Below, piece by piece: positions 55,906-64,000 of a stretch of DNA of 64,000 nucleotides. The DNA comes from Janibacter sp. CX7 (lineage in GTDB: Bacteria; Actinomycetota; Actinomycetes; Actinomycetales; Dermatophilaceae). Both the position numbers and the translations under genes were made by a program. Each line of letters begins with the position of its first letter. Position 1 is the first letter of the stretch. Under the pieces are notes generated by a model. It saw only the letters and a list, made by a program, of their open reading frames with translations, had not been told where the DNA came from and made no database searches. The stretch covers positions 248,001 through 312,000 of the forward strand of contig NZ_CP101464.1 of the NCBI RefSeq assembly GCF_024362365.1. The letters run 5' to 3'.

Positions 55906-56607
55906 TCAGCCCAGGCGCGCGGCGAAGGCCTCGGTCACCGGACGCCACGCGGCCTCGATGGCCGGCTGCGCCTGCTCGACGGCGGTCAGGGCTGCGGGCA
56001 CGTCGACGCCCTCGACCTCGGGCGCCCCGGCGTCGGAGGCCGCCCAGGCCGTGACGATGTCGAGGTCGGCCTCGGGGTGGCCCTGGACGCCCCAGACGGT
56101 CGGGGCGAGCCGGGCGACGAGCAGGTCGCCGCGCTCGTTGTCGGCGAGGGCGACCGCGCCCTCGGGCAACCGGGTGACGATGTCGTCGTTCCACTGCGGC
56201 ACGGGCGCGCCCGCCGCCGCAGCGAGCACGGCGTCGTCGGCGAGCTGGTCGGTGCTGCCGACGGTGAGCACGCCGATGGTCCTGCCACCGGGGTTGCGCC
56301 CGACCTCGCCGCCGAGCGCGACGGCCGCGAGCTGGTGGCCCAGGCAGATGCCCAGTGCGGGGGTGCCCCCCTTCGCCGCGGTGCTGATGAGATCACGCAC
56401 GGCCGGCAGCCACGGGGCCACCTCGTCGTCGCGGCAGCCCATCTGGCCACCGAGCACGAGCAGGCCGTCGTGCCCGGAGAGGTCGGCAGGCAGCGCCTCG
56501 CCGGCGTAGGGCCGGCGCACGTCGAGCTCGACCCCGGCGTCGCGAAGCCATGTCCCGACCCGGCCCGGCGGGCAGGTCGTCTGGTGCTGGACGACGAGCA
56601 GGCTCAT
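55906..56607 (-). CDS. Class I glutamine amidotransferase-like protein
   Basis: A 233-residue protein with the GATase-1 triad: nucleophile in GICLGHQLA, His and Glu in GVQGHPEAD, and GLLVLGGQMGCRDDE. It is of the stand-alone GMP synthase-like group; the acceptor is unknown. ATG overlaps the stop of the small membrane protein gene upstream (ATGA). Confidence 0.87.
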   Translation of the reverse strand: MSLLVVQHQTTCPPGRVGTWLRDAGVELDVRRPYAGEALPADLSGHDGLLVLGGQMGCRDDEVAPWLPAVRDLISTAAKGGTPALGICLGHQLAAVALGGEVGRNPGGRTIGVLTVGSTDQLADDAVLAAAAGAPVPQWNDDIVTRLPEGAVALADNERGDLLVARLAPTVWGVQGHPEADLDIVTAWAASDAGAPEVEGVDVPAALTAVEQAQPAIEAAWRPVTEAFAARLG

Positions 56608-56933
56608 CGCGACGTGCCCTGCGTGCCGCGGCGGCCCGAGACGGCGCCGGCGCCGAGGAGCGCCAGGCCCACGACGTTGAGCACGAGGGTGGGCAGCGAG
56701 ACGATCCAGTAGGCGCGGTAGAAGCCGTCGAGCTGGTAGAGCATGAAGGTGCCCACGACGCTCACGGCCTGCGCGGCGAGGAGCGCGGCGACGCCGCCGA
56801 CGACGAGCTTCCACCACATCCCCTCGTCACGACGCAGCAGCGCCCACCCGCCGATGACCAGTGCCGTGATGGCCAACGGCGCGGCCCAGCCCACCTGCGT
56901 GATCAGGTGGCGGAAGGCGAAGTCGAGTCCCAT
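56604..56933 (-). CDS. Small four-helix membrane protein
   Basis: A 109-residue protein with about three or four hydrophobic helices ([50 protein letters not shown]). I do not recognise a family. Minus-strand TAGGGT (plus 56940-56945) lies 6 nt before ATG 56933, so it is probably leaderless. It is translationally coupled to the amidotransferase gene. Confidence 0.75.
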   Translation of the reverse strand: MGLDFAFRHLITQVGWAAPLAITALVIGGWALLRRDEGMWWKLVVGGVAALLAAQAVSVVGTFMLYQLDGFYRAYWIVSLPTLVLNVVGLALLGAGAVSGRRGTQGTSR

Positions 56934-57024
56934 GGGCAGACCCTATGTCGCGGCCGTCACGTCATGGGCCAAGATGGGGCCTGAGAGCCGGGCCACCGGC
57001 CCCCGCCAGCGAAGGAGTCGCACC

Positions 57025-58113
57025 GTGCCGCAGACCGTCAAGGCAGTCATCGCTCGCTCGAAGGGAGTCGATGTCGAGGTCGTCGACATCGTCGTCCCCG
57101 ACCCCGGCCCGGGAGAGGCCGTGGTCAAGGTCCAGTCGTGCGGGGTGTGCCACACCGACCTGCACTACCGCGAGGGTGGGATCAACGACGAGTTCCCCTT
57201 CCTCCTCGGCCACGAGGCCGCGGGTGTCGTCGAGGCTGTCGGCGAGGGGGTCACCGAGGTGGCGCCCGGTGATTTCGTCATCCTCAACTGGCGGGCGGTG
57301 TGCGGTCAGTGCCGCGCGTGCCGGAAGGGCAAGCCGCAGTACTGCTTCGACACGCACAACGCGACCCAGAAGATGACCATCGCCGAGACCGGCGAGGAGC
57401 TGACCCCCGCGCTGGGTATCGGCGCCTTCGCCGAGAAGACCCTCGTCGCTGCGGGGCAGTGCACCAAGGTCGACGGGGACGCCGACGCGGCGGCCGTGGG
57501 CCTGCTGGGCTGCGGTGTCATGGCCGGCTTCGGTGCCGCGGTCAACACCGGTGAGGTCACTCGTGGTGAGTCGATTGCGGTCATCGGGTGCGGTGGTGTC
57601 GGTGATGCGGCGATCGCGGGCGCGAAGGTTGCGGGTGCGACGACGATCATCGCGGTGGACATGGATCCGCGGAAGCTGGAGATCGCCAAGGGCTTCGGTG
57701 CCACGCACACCGTGGATGCGAGCGCCGAGGACACGGTCGAGCGCATCCGTGAGCTGACCGGCGGCTTCGGCGCCGACGTGGTCGTCGAGGCGGTCGGCCT
57801 GCCGCAGACCTACGAGCAGGCCTTCTACGCCCGCGACCTCGCCGGGCGCGTCGTGCTCGTCGGCGTCCCGACCCCGGACAAGGAGGTCACCCTCCCGATG
57901 ATCGAGATCTTCGGCCGCGGCGGTGCCCTCAAGTCCAGCTGGTACGGCGACTGCCTGCCGAGCCGCGACTTCCCGATGCTCGTCGACCTCTACCGCCAGG
58001 GGCGCTTCGACCTCGACGCCTTCGTCACCGAGCGGATCGGTCTGGGCGACATCGAGTCGGCCTTCGACAAGATGCACTCCGGTGATGTGCTGCGCTCGGT
58101 GGTGGTCCTGTGA
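57025..58113 (+). CDS. mscR: S-(hydroxymethyl)mycothiol dehydrogenase / MscR
   Basis: A 362-residue zinc alcohol dehydrogenase that oxidises the mycothiol-formaldehyde adduct and reduces nitrosomycothiol. Catalytic zinc ligands are in CGVCHTD and GHEAAG. The structural zinc Cys cluster is [15 protein letters not shown], and the NAD site is [12 protein letters not shown]. The downstream MBL gene and the mycothiol genes in this window support the mycothiol assignment (compare Rv2259). GAAGGAG precedes GTG 57025. Confidence 0.92.
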   Translation: MPQTVKAVIARSKGVDVEVVDIVVPDPGPGEAVVKVQSCGVCHTDLHYREGGINDEFPFLLGHEAAGVVEAVGEGVTEVAPGDFVILNWRAVCGQCRACRKGKPQYCFDTHNATQKMTIAETGEELTPALGIGAFAEKTLVAAGQCTKVDGDADAAAVGLLGCGVMAGFGAAVNTGEVTRGESIAVIGCGGVGDAAIAGAKVAGATTIIAVDMDPRKLEIAKGFGATHTVDASAEDTVERIRELTGGFGADVVVEAVGLPQTYEQAFYARDLAGRVVLVGVPTPDKEVTLPMIEIFGRGGALKSSWYGDCLPSRDFPMLVDLYRQGRFDLDAFVTERIGLGDIESAFDKMHSGDVLRSVVVL

Positions 58114-58739
58114 CCGCGCGCATCGACAAGGTCGTCACCTCGGGGAGCTTCGAGCTCGACGGCGGCTCGTGGGAGGTCGACAACAACGTCTGGCTCGTCG
58201 GCGACGACGCCGAGGTGATCGTCATCGACGCCGGGCACGAGGCCGCCCCGATCCTCGAGGCGGTCGGTGACCGCACCCTCAAGGCGATCGTCAGCACCCA
58301 CGCCCACAACGACCACGTCAACGCCGCGGCGCAGGTCGCCGAGGCGACGGGCGCGCCGATCCTGCTGCACCCGGACGAAGCACCGCTGTGGCGGATGACC
58401 TACCCGGACCGTGCTCCCGACGGCGCGCTCGCGCACGGCCAGGTCATCACCGTCGCCGGCACCGACCTCATGGTGCTGCACACTCCCGGCCACGCACCGG
58501 GCGCCTGCTGCCTGCACGCCCCCGAGCTCGGGGTCGTCTTCTCCGGTGACACCCTCTTCCAGGGCGGCCCCGGCGCGACGGGGCGGTCGTACTCCGACTT
58601 CCCGACGATCGTGGAGTCCATCCGCAACAAGCTGCTGACCCTCCCTTCGGAGACCACCGTGCACACCGGCCACGGCGATGACACGACGATCGCCGCCGAG
58701 GCGCCCCACGTGCAGGAGTGGCTCGACCGGGGGCACTGA
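58110..58739 (+). CDS. MBL-fold hydrolase partner of MscR
   Basis: A 209-residue metallo-beta-lactamase-fold protein with metal motif [11 protein letters not shown], a second His in HTPGHAPG, and [13 protein letters not shown]. Encoded with mscR as in M. tuberculosis (Rv2260), it may hydrolyse S-formylmycothiol or a similar thioester, completing formaldehyde removal. It overlaps mscR by 4 bp (GTGA). Confidence 0.88.
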   Translation: MTARIDKVVTSGSFELDGGSWEVDNNVWLVGDDAEVIVIDAGHEAAPILEAVGDRTLKAIVSTHAHNDHVNAAAQVAEATGAPILLHPDEAPLWRMTYPDRAPDGALAHGQVITVAGTDLMVLHTPGHAPGACCLHAPELGVVFSGDTLFQGGPGATGRSYSDFPTIVESIRNKLLTLPSETTVHTGHGDDTTIAAEAPHVQEWLDRGH

Positions 58740-58748
58740 GCCGCAGGG

Positions 58749-59207
58749 TCAGGCCGCGAGTGCCGGGAAGCAGACCGTCACGAGCATCGCCATCTCGACG
58801 ATGGCGAAGGGGGCACCCAGCCATCGGACCACTGCGGCCTGGCTCTCGTCGGCCCCCGCGCGGGCGAGGGTCTCCTTGTCGGGGGCCAGGCCGGACCGGC
58901 TCGGCAGGACGTTGGCGACGACCGGGCCGAGCGGCACGAGGATCGCCACGAGCAGGCCGCCCAGCGGCCACGTCCGGTACGTCGTCTCCTCGCGGACGGC
59001 GAGCACGACGAGCCCGCTCATCAGGAGGATCGTGATGAGGACGCCGTGCAGCAGGAGCACCCGCGCGGCCGTGCGCCACGCGCCCGAGCCCGGGCGAAAC
59101 CACAGCCGCGTGAGCTGACGCCCGAAGGCGATGCCCACGCCGAGGGACCAGAGGCCGAGGAGCACGGCGAGGGTCACGGCCGCCCACGACGGCATCTGGG
59201 TCGTCAC
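58749..59207 (-). CDS. Hypothetical membrane protein
   Basis: A 152-residue protein with four hydrophobic helices (AAVTLAVLLGLWSLGVGIAF; VLLLHGVLITILLMSGLVVL; PLGGLLVAILVPLGPVVA; the C-terminal one). No recognised family. GTG 59207 is 6 nt after TACCTT on the minus strand. Its gene converges on the MBL gene with only 9 bp between. Confidence 0.75.
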   Translation of the reverse strand: MTTQMPSWAAVTLAVLLGLWSLGVGIAFGRQLTRLWFRPGSGAWRTAARVLLLHGVLITILLMSGLVVLAVREETTYRTWPLGGLLVAILVPLGPVVANVLPSRSGLAPDKETLARAGADESQAAVVRWLGAPFAIVEMAMLVTVCFPALAA

Positions 59208-59213
59208 GGGGCC

Positions 59214-59240
59214 AAGGTAACCACCTGCGCCCGTTAGCCT
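59214..59240. promoter_or_regulatory. Interlocked divergent leaderless promoters upstream of cysS
   Basis: Minus-strand TACCTT (plus 59214-59219) is 6 nt before GTG 59207. Plus-strand TAGCCT (59235-59240) is 7 nt before the cysS GTG at 59248. The -10s are 15 bp apart and the starts 41 nt apart, the same spacing as at 46037-46063. Confidence 0.68.
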
Positions 59241-59247
59241 TGGGCCC

Positions 59248-60681
59248 GTGACCCTGCAGCTCTTCGACACCGCCACGCGCGAGCAGCGCGACTTCGTCCC
59301 CGTGACCCCCGGCCGGGTGGGGATGTACATCTGTGGGCTCACGACCCAGGGCGCACCGCACATCGGTCACCTGCGCTTCGCCGTCGCCTTCGACGTGCTG
59401 CGCCGCTGGCTCGTGCGCGGTCACGGCTACGACGTGACCCTCGTGCGCAACGTGACGGACATCGACGACAAGATCCTGCGCAAGGCCGCCGACACCGACG
59501 AGGAGTGGTGGGCGCTCAGCTATCGCAACGAGCGCTACACGAGCGAGGCGCTCGACCTGCTCGGAGTGCTGCCGGCGACCTACGAGCCGCGCGCGACCGG
59601 GCACATCACCGAGATGGTCGAGCTCATCGACCTGCTCGTCGAGCGCGGCCACGCCTACCCGGCGGCCGACGGCAGCGGCGACGTGTACTTCGACGTCAAG
59701 AGCTGGGCCGACTACGGCGAGCTGAGCCACCAGGGGCTCGACGACATGGTCGCGGCCGAGGACGCCGACCCGCGGGGCAAGCGCGACCCGCGCGACTTCG
59801 CGCTGTGGAAGGGCCGCAAGGCCGAGGAGCCGGCCACGGCGAACTGGCAGACCCCCTACGGCGAGGGGCGCCCCGGCTGGCACCTCGAGTGCTCGGCGAT
59901 GGCCCGCAAGTACCTCGGCGACACCTTCGACATCCACGGCGGCGGCATCGACCTGCGCTTCCCCCACCACGAGAACGAGCAGGCCCAGTCGCGTGCCGCC
60001 GGGCTCGACTTCGCCCACTACTGGCTGCACAACGGCTGGGTGACGGTCAAGGGGGAGAAAATGGGCAAGTCCCTCGGCAACGCCCTCGAGGTCCAGCAGC
60101 TGGTGCAGGAGCACGACCCGCTGACCGTCCGCTACTTCCTCACCGCGGCGCACTACCGCTCGATGATCGAGTACCACCCCGGCTCCCTCGAGGAGGCGGG
60201 CGCGGCGGTCGAGCGCATCGCCGGTTTCCTGCGGCGGGCCCTGCCCGGCCAGACGGTCGTCGAGGCCGACCCGGCCGTCGAGCTGCCCGCCGACTTCGCC
60301 GCGTCGATGGACGACGACCTCGGCGTCGCCGGCGCGCTCGCGGTGATCCACGAGGCCGTCCGTGCCGGCAACACCGCCCTCGACGAAGGGGGTCGGGACG
60401 AGGCCGCGGAGATCGCCGCCACCGTCGTCGCGATGACCGACGTCCTGGGCATCAACCCCCTGTCGGCGACGTGGGGCGGTGCCGGTGGCAGCCGCGAGGA
60501 GGAGCTCACCGACGCCCTCGACGCCCTCGTCCAGCTGCAGGTCGAGGCGCGCGCCAAGGCGCGTGCGGCCCGTGACTACGACACCGCCGACCAGATCCGC
60601 GACGCACTCACCGCCGCGGGCATCACCATCGAGGACACCCCGGGCGGCGCCCGGTGGAGCCTCGGCAAGAAGGAGCACTGA
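59248..60681 (+). CDS. cysS: Cysteinyl-tRNA synthetase
   Basis: A 477-residue class I synthetase. The HIGH-type motif is APHIGHLR with zinc Cys in YICGLT, a second zinc Cys in [10 protein letters not shown] and His/Glu in [11 protein letters not shown]. The second signature is KMGKS (about residue 271), not the usual KMSKS. The C-terminal helical domain ([17 protein letters not shown]) is complete. GTG 59248 is probably leaderless. Its stop overlaps rlmB (TGATG). Confidence 0.95.
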   Translation: MTLQLFDTATREQRDFVPVTPGRVGMYICGLTTQGAPHIGHLRFAVAFDVLRRWLVRGHGYDVTLVRNVTDIDDKILRKAADTDEEWWALSYRNERYTSEALDLLGVLPATYEPRATGHITEMVELIDLLVERGHAYPAADGSGDVYFDVKSWADYGELSHQGLDDMVAAEDADPRGKRDPRDFALWKGRKAEEPATANWQTPYGEGRPGWHLECSAMARKYLGDTFDIHGGGIDLRFPHHENEQAQSRAAGLDFAHYWLHNGWVTVKGEKMGKSLGNALEVQQLVQEHDPLTVRYFLTAAHYRSMIEYHPGSLEEAGAAVERIAGFLRRALPGQTVVEADPAVELPADFAASMDDDLGVAGALAVIHEAVRAGNTALDEGGRDEAAEIAATVVAMTDVLGINPLSATWGGAGGSREEELTDALDALVQLQVEARAKARAARDYDTADQIRDALTAAGITIEDTPGGARWSLGKKEH

Positions 60682-61637
60682 TGGCCGGCAACAGCCAGCG
60701 ACGTGGCGCCGTGCGCCGCAGCGGGTCGAAGAAGGGCGCCCAGGTCGGCTCCGGCGGTCAGCGCCGCCGCGGCCTCGAGGGCAAGGGCCCGACGCCCAAG
60801 GCGAGCGACCGCCCCAACCACAAGGCCTACAAGATGTCGAAGGCCGCCGACAAGCGCGCCTCCGGCCGCCCGGGCCCGACGCGCAAGAAGTCCGGCTCCA
60901 CCGAGGTCGTCGCGGGCCGCAACTCCGTGCTCGAGGCGCTGCGCACCGACGTGCCGGTGTCGACGATGTACGTCGCGAGCCGCATCGACAGCGACGACCG
61001 GGTCAAGGAGGCGCTCACCCTCGCCGCCGAGGCGGGCATCCCGATCATGGAGACGCCCCGCACCGAGCTCGACCGGATCACCGATGGCGCGGTCCACCAG
61101 GGCATGGCGCTGCAGGTGCCGCCCTACGACTACGCGCACCCCAAGGACCTCGTCGACTCGCAGATCCCGGGCACGCCGCTCATCGTCGCCCTCGACGGCA
61201 TCACCGACCCGCGCAACCTCGGCGCGATCGTCCGCTCGACGGCGGCCTTCGGCGGCCACGGCGTCGTCGTGCCGTCCCGCCGCAGCGCGGGCATGACCGC
61301 CTCGGCGTGGAAGACCTCGGCCGGCGCGGCCGCCCGCGTCCCCGTCGCCCAGGCGGCCAACCTCGTGCGGGCGCTCGAGGACTACCGCAAGGCGGGCTTC
61401 TTCGTCGTCGGCCTCGACATGGACGGCGACGTCGAGCTGCCCGGCCTCGAGCTGGCGACCTCGCCGCTCGTCGTCGTCGTGGGCTCGGAGGGCAAGGGCC
61501 TCTCGCGCCTGGTCCGTGAGACCTGCGACCAGATCGTCTCGATCCCGATGAGCAGCAGCGTCGAGTCGCTCAACGCCGGCCTCGCCGCGGGCGTGACCCT
61601 CTACGAGATCGCCCGCCTGCGCACGGCCGCCCGCTGA
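60681..61637 (+). CDS. rlmB: 23S rRNA 2'-O-ribose methyltransferase RlmB (TrmH family)
   Basis: A 318-residue SPOUT methyltransferase. The first 75 residues are a basic, disordered extension ([20 protein letters not shown]). A substrate-binding domain follows ([20 protein letters not shown]), and then the SPOUT knot with motif 1 [15 protein letters not shown], motif 2 [15 protein letters not shown] and motif 3 [18 protein letters not shown]. It should methylate G2251 (E. coli numbering) or a related site. Same order as Rv3580c-Rv3579c. Confidence 0.92.
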   Translation: MAGNSQRRGAVRRSGSKKGAQVGSGGQRRRGLEGKGPTPKASDRPNHKAYKMSKAADKRASGRPGPTRKKSGSTEVVAGRNSVLEALRTDVPVSTMYVASRIDSDDRVKEALTLAAEAGIPIMETPRTELDRITDGAVHQGMALQVPPYDYAHPKDLVDSQIPGTPLIVALDGITDPRNLGAIVRSTAAFGGHGVVVPSRRSAGMTASAWKTSAGAAARVPVAQAANLVRALEDYRKAGFFVVGLDMDGDVELPGLELATSPLVVVVGSEGKGLSRLVRETCDQIVSIPMSSSVESLNAGLAAGVTLYEIARLRTAAR

Positions 61638-61719
61638 CCTGACCCGCCCCCTTCGCTCTCGGCTCCGGGGGTGCGGCTGCTCGCGGGAGCCCGCTGGCCA
61701 CTGCTCGACAGGACAAACA

Positions 61720-61780
61720 CCCCCTTCGCAAGGGTTTGGAACTCATGCGAAGGGGGCGATTTCCGGGTCACCCGGAAATC
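61720..61780. terminator. Double hairpin terminator between rlmB and RDD gene
   Basis: An 11-bp inverted repeat of the octamer-containing segment (61720-61730 and 61746-61756) is followed by a 10-bp stem (61758-61767 and 61771-61780). They lie between convergent rlmB and the RDD gene; otherwise 61638-61804 seems empty. Confidence 0.75.
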
Positions 61781-61804
61781 ATGGGGCTGGTGTGGCGAGC
61801 GCCG

Positions 61805-62395
61805 TCAGGACTTGTCGACGTGCACGACGTGCGTGTGGCCGGCGATGTCGGCGAGCGTGCGGTCGTCGTGGTCGACGAGCATCCAGATCCAGCTGATGAT
61901 GCCGGCGAACTGGTGGACGAGCTCGCGCAGCGCCGCCGGCCCGAGCCGCGGCACCGCGCCGGTCTCGGCATCGACGATGCGCAGGCCGGTGAGCCGCTTG
62001 CCCAGGCTCTGCCCGGTGCGGGTCACCCGCCACACCCGGTTGTAGGCGACCATCGCCAGGGCCGTGACGACCGACAGCATCATGAGGACGACGCCGAGGG
62101 TGACCAGGGCGGTGGACCCGGTGCCCGGCACGCTGCAGCCGTTGGTGCCGTAGAGCGTGCAGTACTCCCGCTCGGGCAGGCCCTGCACGAAGCAGATGAT
62201 GCCGATGACGAGCGGCACGAGCCCGGCGAGGGAGACGAGCAGGCTGTCGACGACGCCCGGCAGGATCCGGTCGCCGAAGCTCGCGCTGCGGCCGAAGCGC
62301 TGCTCCACCCAAGCGCGCGACCCCGGCCGCATCGGGTCGCTCCCCGTGACGAAGGGAGGGGCCGCGGGCTGCTGCAACGGGTCGGGCACGGTCAT
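61805..62395 (-). CDS. RDD family membrane protein
   Basis: A 196-residue protein with an RDD domain: an N-terminal soluble part of about 40 residues, FGDRILPGVVDSLLV at the first helix (the Arg-Asp signature is split as DR and D), and helices to the C-terminus with TGQSLGKRLTGLRIVD. Such proteins may be ion antiporters. ATG overlaps the DUF4032 stop (ATGA). Confidence 0.85.
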   Translation of the reverse strand: MTVPDPLQQPAAPPFVTGSDPMRPGSRAWVEQRFGRSASFGDRILPGVVDSLLVSLAGLVPLVIGIICFVQGLPEREYCTLYGTNGCSVPGTGSTALVTLGVVLMMLSVVTALAMVAYNRVWRVTRTGQSLGKRLTGLRIVDAETGAVPRLGPAALRELVHQFAGIISWIWMLVDHDDRTLADIAGHTHVVHVDKS

Positions 62396-63642
62396 CTGGT
62401 CTCCCCCGGGTCGACGACGGGCAGCATCTGGGTGTCGGCACCCAGGACGGACTGCTCGTCGGGCTTGCTCGGCAGGACCTCTCGCAGATAGGCGGCGATG
62501 GCGTCCTCGATGGGCACATCCTGCCCCAGCCGCTCGGCCATGTACCACCGGTGCTCGAGGATCTCGTGGAAGATCTCGGCGGGCTCGAGCTTCGCCCGCA
62601 GCTCCGGCGGGATCCGCCGGGTCGTCGGCTCGTAGACGCGGGTCAGCCAGTCGTGGGCGACGAGCGACTCGTCGTCATTCTGCCGGTCCAGGGCGGCGCG
62701 GTAGGAGTCGAGGTCGTTGAGCAGGCGGCGGGCCTGGTTCTCCTCGACGTCGAGGCCGGTGAGGCGCAGCAGGCGCCGGCTGTGGTGGCCGGCGTCGACG
62801 ACCTTGGGCTCGATGCGCAGGTGGGTGCCGTCGAGGTCGGTCGTGATGGCCAGCTCGTCGACGTCGAAGCCCAGGGCGTTGAGCCGGCGGATCCGCTCGT
62901 CGACCCGCCACCGCTCGCCCGCGTCGAACCACTCGTCGCCGGTGAGCTCCTGCCACAGCCCGCGGTAGCGCTCGATGATGTCCTCGGCGATGGCGAGCGG
63001 GTCGAGCCCCTCGGGGAGGTAGCCGGCGGCGGCCAGGTCCATCATCTCGCCGGCGATGTTGGTCTCGGCGAGATCGAGGTCGTGCTCGCGCTGCCCGGTG
63101 CTCAGCCGGTCGTGCAGCTCACCGGTCTCGGCGTCGACGAGGTAGGCGGCGAAGGCGCCCGCGTCGCGGCGGAAGAGCGTGTTGGACAGCGACACGTCGC
63201 CCCAGAAGAAGCCGGCGAGGTGCATCCGGGCGAGCAGCGCGGCGAGGGCGTCGGCGAGGCGGACGGCGGTGTCCTCGCGCAGGTTCTGGCTGAAGACGAT
63301 GCGGTAGGGCAGGGAGAACTGCAGGTGCCGGGTCACGAGGCAGGCGTCGAGCGGCTCCCCGTGGGCGTCGGTGCGCCCGGAGACGACCGCGAGCGGCTCG
63401 ACGCACGGCAGGTCGAGGCGGCGCAGCTGCCGCAGCAGCCGGTACTCGTTGCGGGCGAGGTCGGCCTTGATCTCCTTGACCGCGACGATCCCGCCGGACA
63501 GCCGCGCGAAGCGCACGACGTGCCGCGAGATGCCGCGCGGCAGCGCGGCGAGCCGCTCGGCGGGCCAGTCCTCGAGCGGCACCGACCACGGCAGGTCGAG
63601 CAGGGCCGGGTCGGGCCGGGCGGCTGAGATGTCGAGGGGCAC
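62392..63642 (-). CDS. DUF4032 / LPS-kinase-like fold protein
   Basis: A 416-residue soluble protein. A kinase-like N-terminal region has a Lys in IVAVKEIKADLARNEYRLLR and a catalytic-loop-like GFFWGDVSLSNTLF with acidic residue in YLVDAETGEL. The C-terminal half is DUF4032 (HRWYMAERLGQDVPIEDAIA). Substrate unknown. GTG 63642 has GGGAGGA upstream. Confidence 0.85.
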   Translation of the reverse strand: MPLDISAARPDPALLDLPWSVPLEDWPAERLAALPRGISRHVVRFARLSGGIVAVKEIKADLARNEYRLLRQLRRLDLPCVEPLAVVSGRTDAHGEPLDACLVTRHLQFSLPYRIVFSQNLREDTAVRLADALAALLARMHLAGFFWGDVSLSNTLFRRDAGAFAAYLVDAETGELHDRLSTGQREHDLDLAETNIAGEMMDLAAAGYLPEGLDPLAIAEDIIERYRGLWQELTGDEWFDAGERWRVDERIRRLNALGFDVDELAITTDLDGTHLRIEPKVVDAGHHSRRLLRLTGLDVEENQARRLLNDLDSYRAALDRQNDDESLVAHDWLTRVYEPTTRRIPPELRAKLEPAEIFHEILEHRWYMAERLGQDVPIEDAIAAYLREVLPSKPDEQSVLGADTQMLPVVDPGETR

Positions 63643-63699
63643 GGGTCCTCCCTTTCGCGGGTCCGGGTGGGCCCATCCGCCCAGTGTGGCGCAGCCGCC

Positions 63700-64000
63700 T
63701 CAGCGAAGGGAGGCAAGCGTCGCGAGGATCTCGGGCACGGCCGTGGCGTCGTCGACCCGGGCACTCGCGGCGGTCTCGCCGGCCCCGACCTTGATCCCGA
63801 GGTCACCCTCCCCGAGCACGGCGAAGGCGTGCTCGTCGGTGACGTCGTCGCCGAGGTAGACGGTCGCGTCGACCCCGAGCGCGCTCGCGAGCTCGCGCAA
63901 GGCGGTGCCCTTGTCGGCCCGCAGCACGCTCAGCTCGTGCACGCCCTTTCCGGCCAGGTGGGTGACACCGGGGGCGGCGGCGGCCTCGTCGGCGATCGCG
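63700..64000 (-). CDS. otsB: Trehalose-6-phosphate phosphatase, C-terminal part (5' end outside window)
   Basis: The frame is open to the window end and terminates at 63700, leaving about 99 residues. The block LGVDATVYLGDDVTDEHAF is the HAD motif IV (GDDxTDE) of OtsB, preceded by KGTALRELASAL with its conserved Lys. It removes phosphate from trehalose-6-phosphate to give trehalose, an osmolyte. The N-terminal catalytic Asp lies beyond the edge. Confidence 0.88.
   Translation of the reverse strand, partial: AIADEAAAAPGVTHLAGKGVHELSVLRADKGTALRELASALGVDATVYLGDDVTDEHAFAVLGEGDLGIKVGAGETAASARVDDATAVPEILATLASLR

Overview
The window is a high-GC (about 70% or more by eye) actinobacterial chromosome segment, densely coded on both strands. 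Mycothiol genes (mshA, mshD, an mscR-type dehydrogenase), CarD, SenX3/RegX3, GlnR, GuaB1 and a MarP-like protease mark it as Actinobacteria. Several blocks keep the Mycobacterium tuberculosis gene order from memory of that genome (ppk-mutT1, glnR-mshD, XRE regulator-hbhA, mshA-ybjN-gpm-senX3-regX3, lpqE-carD-ispD-ispF-cysS-rlmB, mscR with an MBL hydrolase). The style suggests Micrococcales, perhaps Intrasporangiaceae (Janibacter-like); that placement is inference. No phage, IS, integrase or CRISPR was seen: this is core chromosome.

Layout. 1-8013: surface polysaccharide genes (two related family-2 glycosyltransferases, WecB epimerase, an OafA-type acyltransferase with an SGNH domain, a GT4 enzyme). 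8092-8411: tRNA-Phe, -Asp and -Glu. 8509-13620: PHP-domain protein, GuaB1, DUF445 and a DadA-like oxidase. 13827-18441: complete branched-chain amino acid ABC importer, then tRNA-Lys. 18646-22206: MarP-like protease, secreted subtilase lipoprotein, sugar O-acetyltransferase. 22300-25404: cobalamin riboswitch and a BtuCDF-type importer. 25475-28732: enoyl-CoA hydratase, a hypothetical gene, and a DUF47-Pit phosphate permease pair. 28832-33001: pstSCAB with a four-unit PHO box. 33079-37920: mutT1, ppk, mshD, glnR. 37961-46844: membrane protein, nitrobindin, LytR-CpsA-Psr protein, YgfZ, XRE/HbhA pair, asparaginase, dtd, DUF2516, cupin, methyltransferase. 46841-52254: mshA, ybjN, gpmA, phoU, senX3-regX3. 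52331-61637: lipoprotein, carD, ispD, a flavin monooxygenase, ispF, amidotransferase, mscR, MBL hydrolase, cysS, rlmB. 61805-64000: RDD protein, DUF4032 and the end of otsB.

How it works together. The phosphate theme runs from 27 to 52 kb: Pit, Pst, Ppk, PhoU and the SenX3-RegX3 regulators, with 11-bp-periodic PHO-box-like repeats before pstS, between phoU and senX3, before ppk and possibly before pit. Regulatory DNA is the most unusual part of the window. At least a dozen genes start 6-8 nt after a TANNNT -10 box, as expected for leaderless mRNAs. Three divergent pairs (four if a weaker one counts) have starts 41-42 nt apart, so each -10 lies where the opposite -35 should be. A helically phased palindrome (GCAAAACCCTAGGGTTTTGC) recurs at three intergenic sites and, at one, has apparently replaced the stop codon of a monooxygenase gene. 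The octamer CGAAGGGG is heavily over-represented on both strands.
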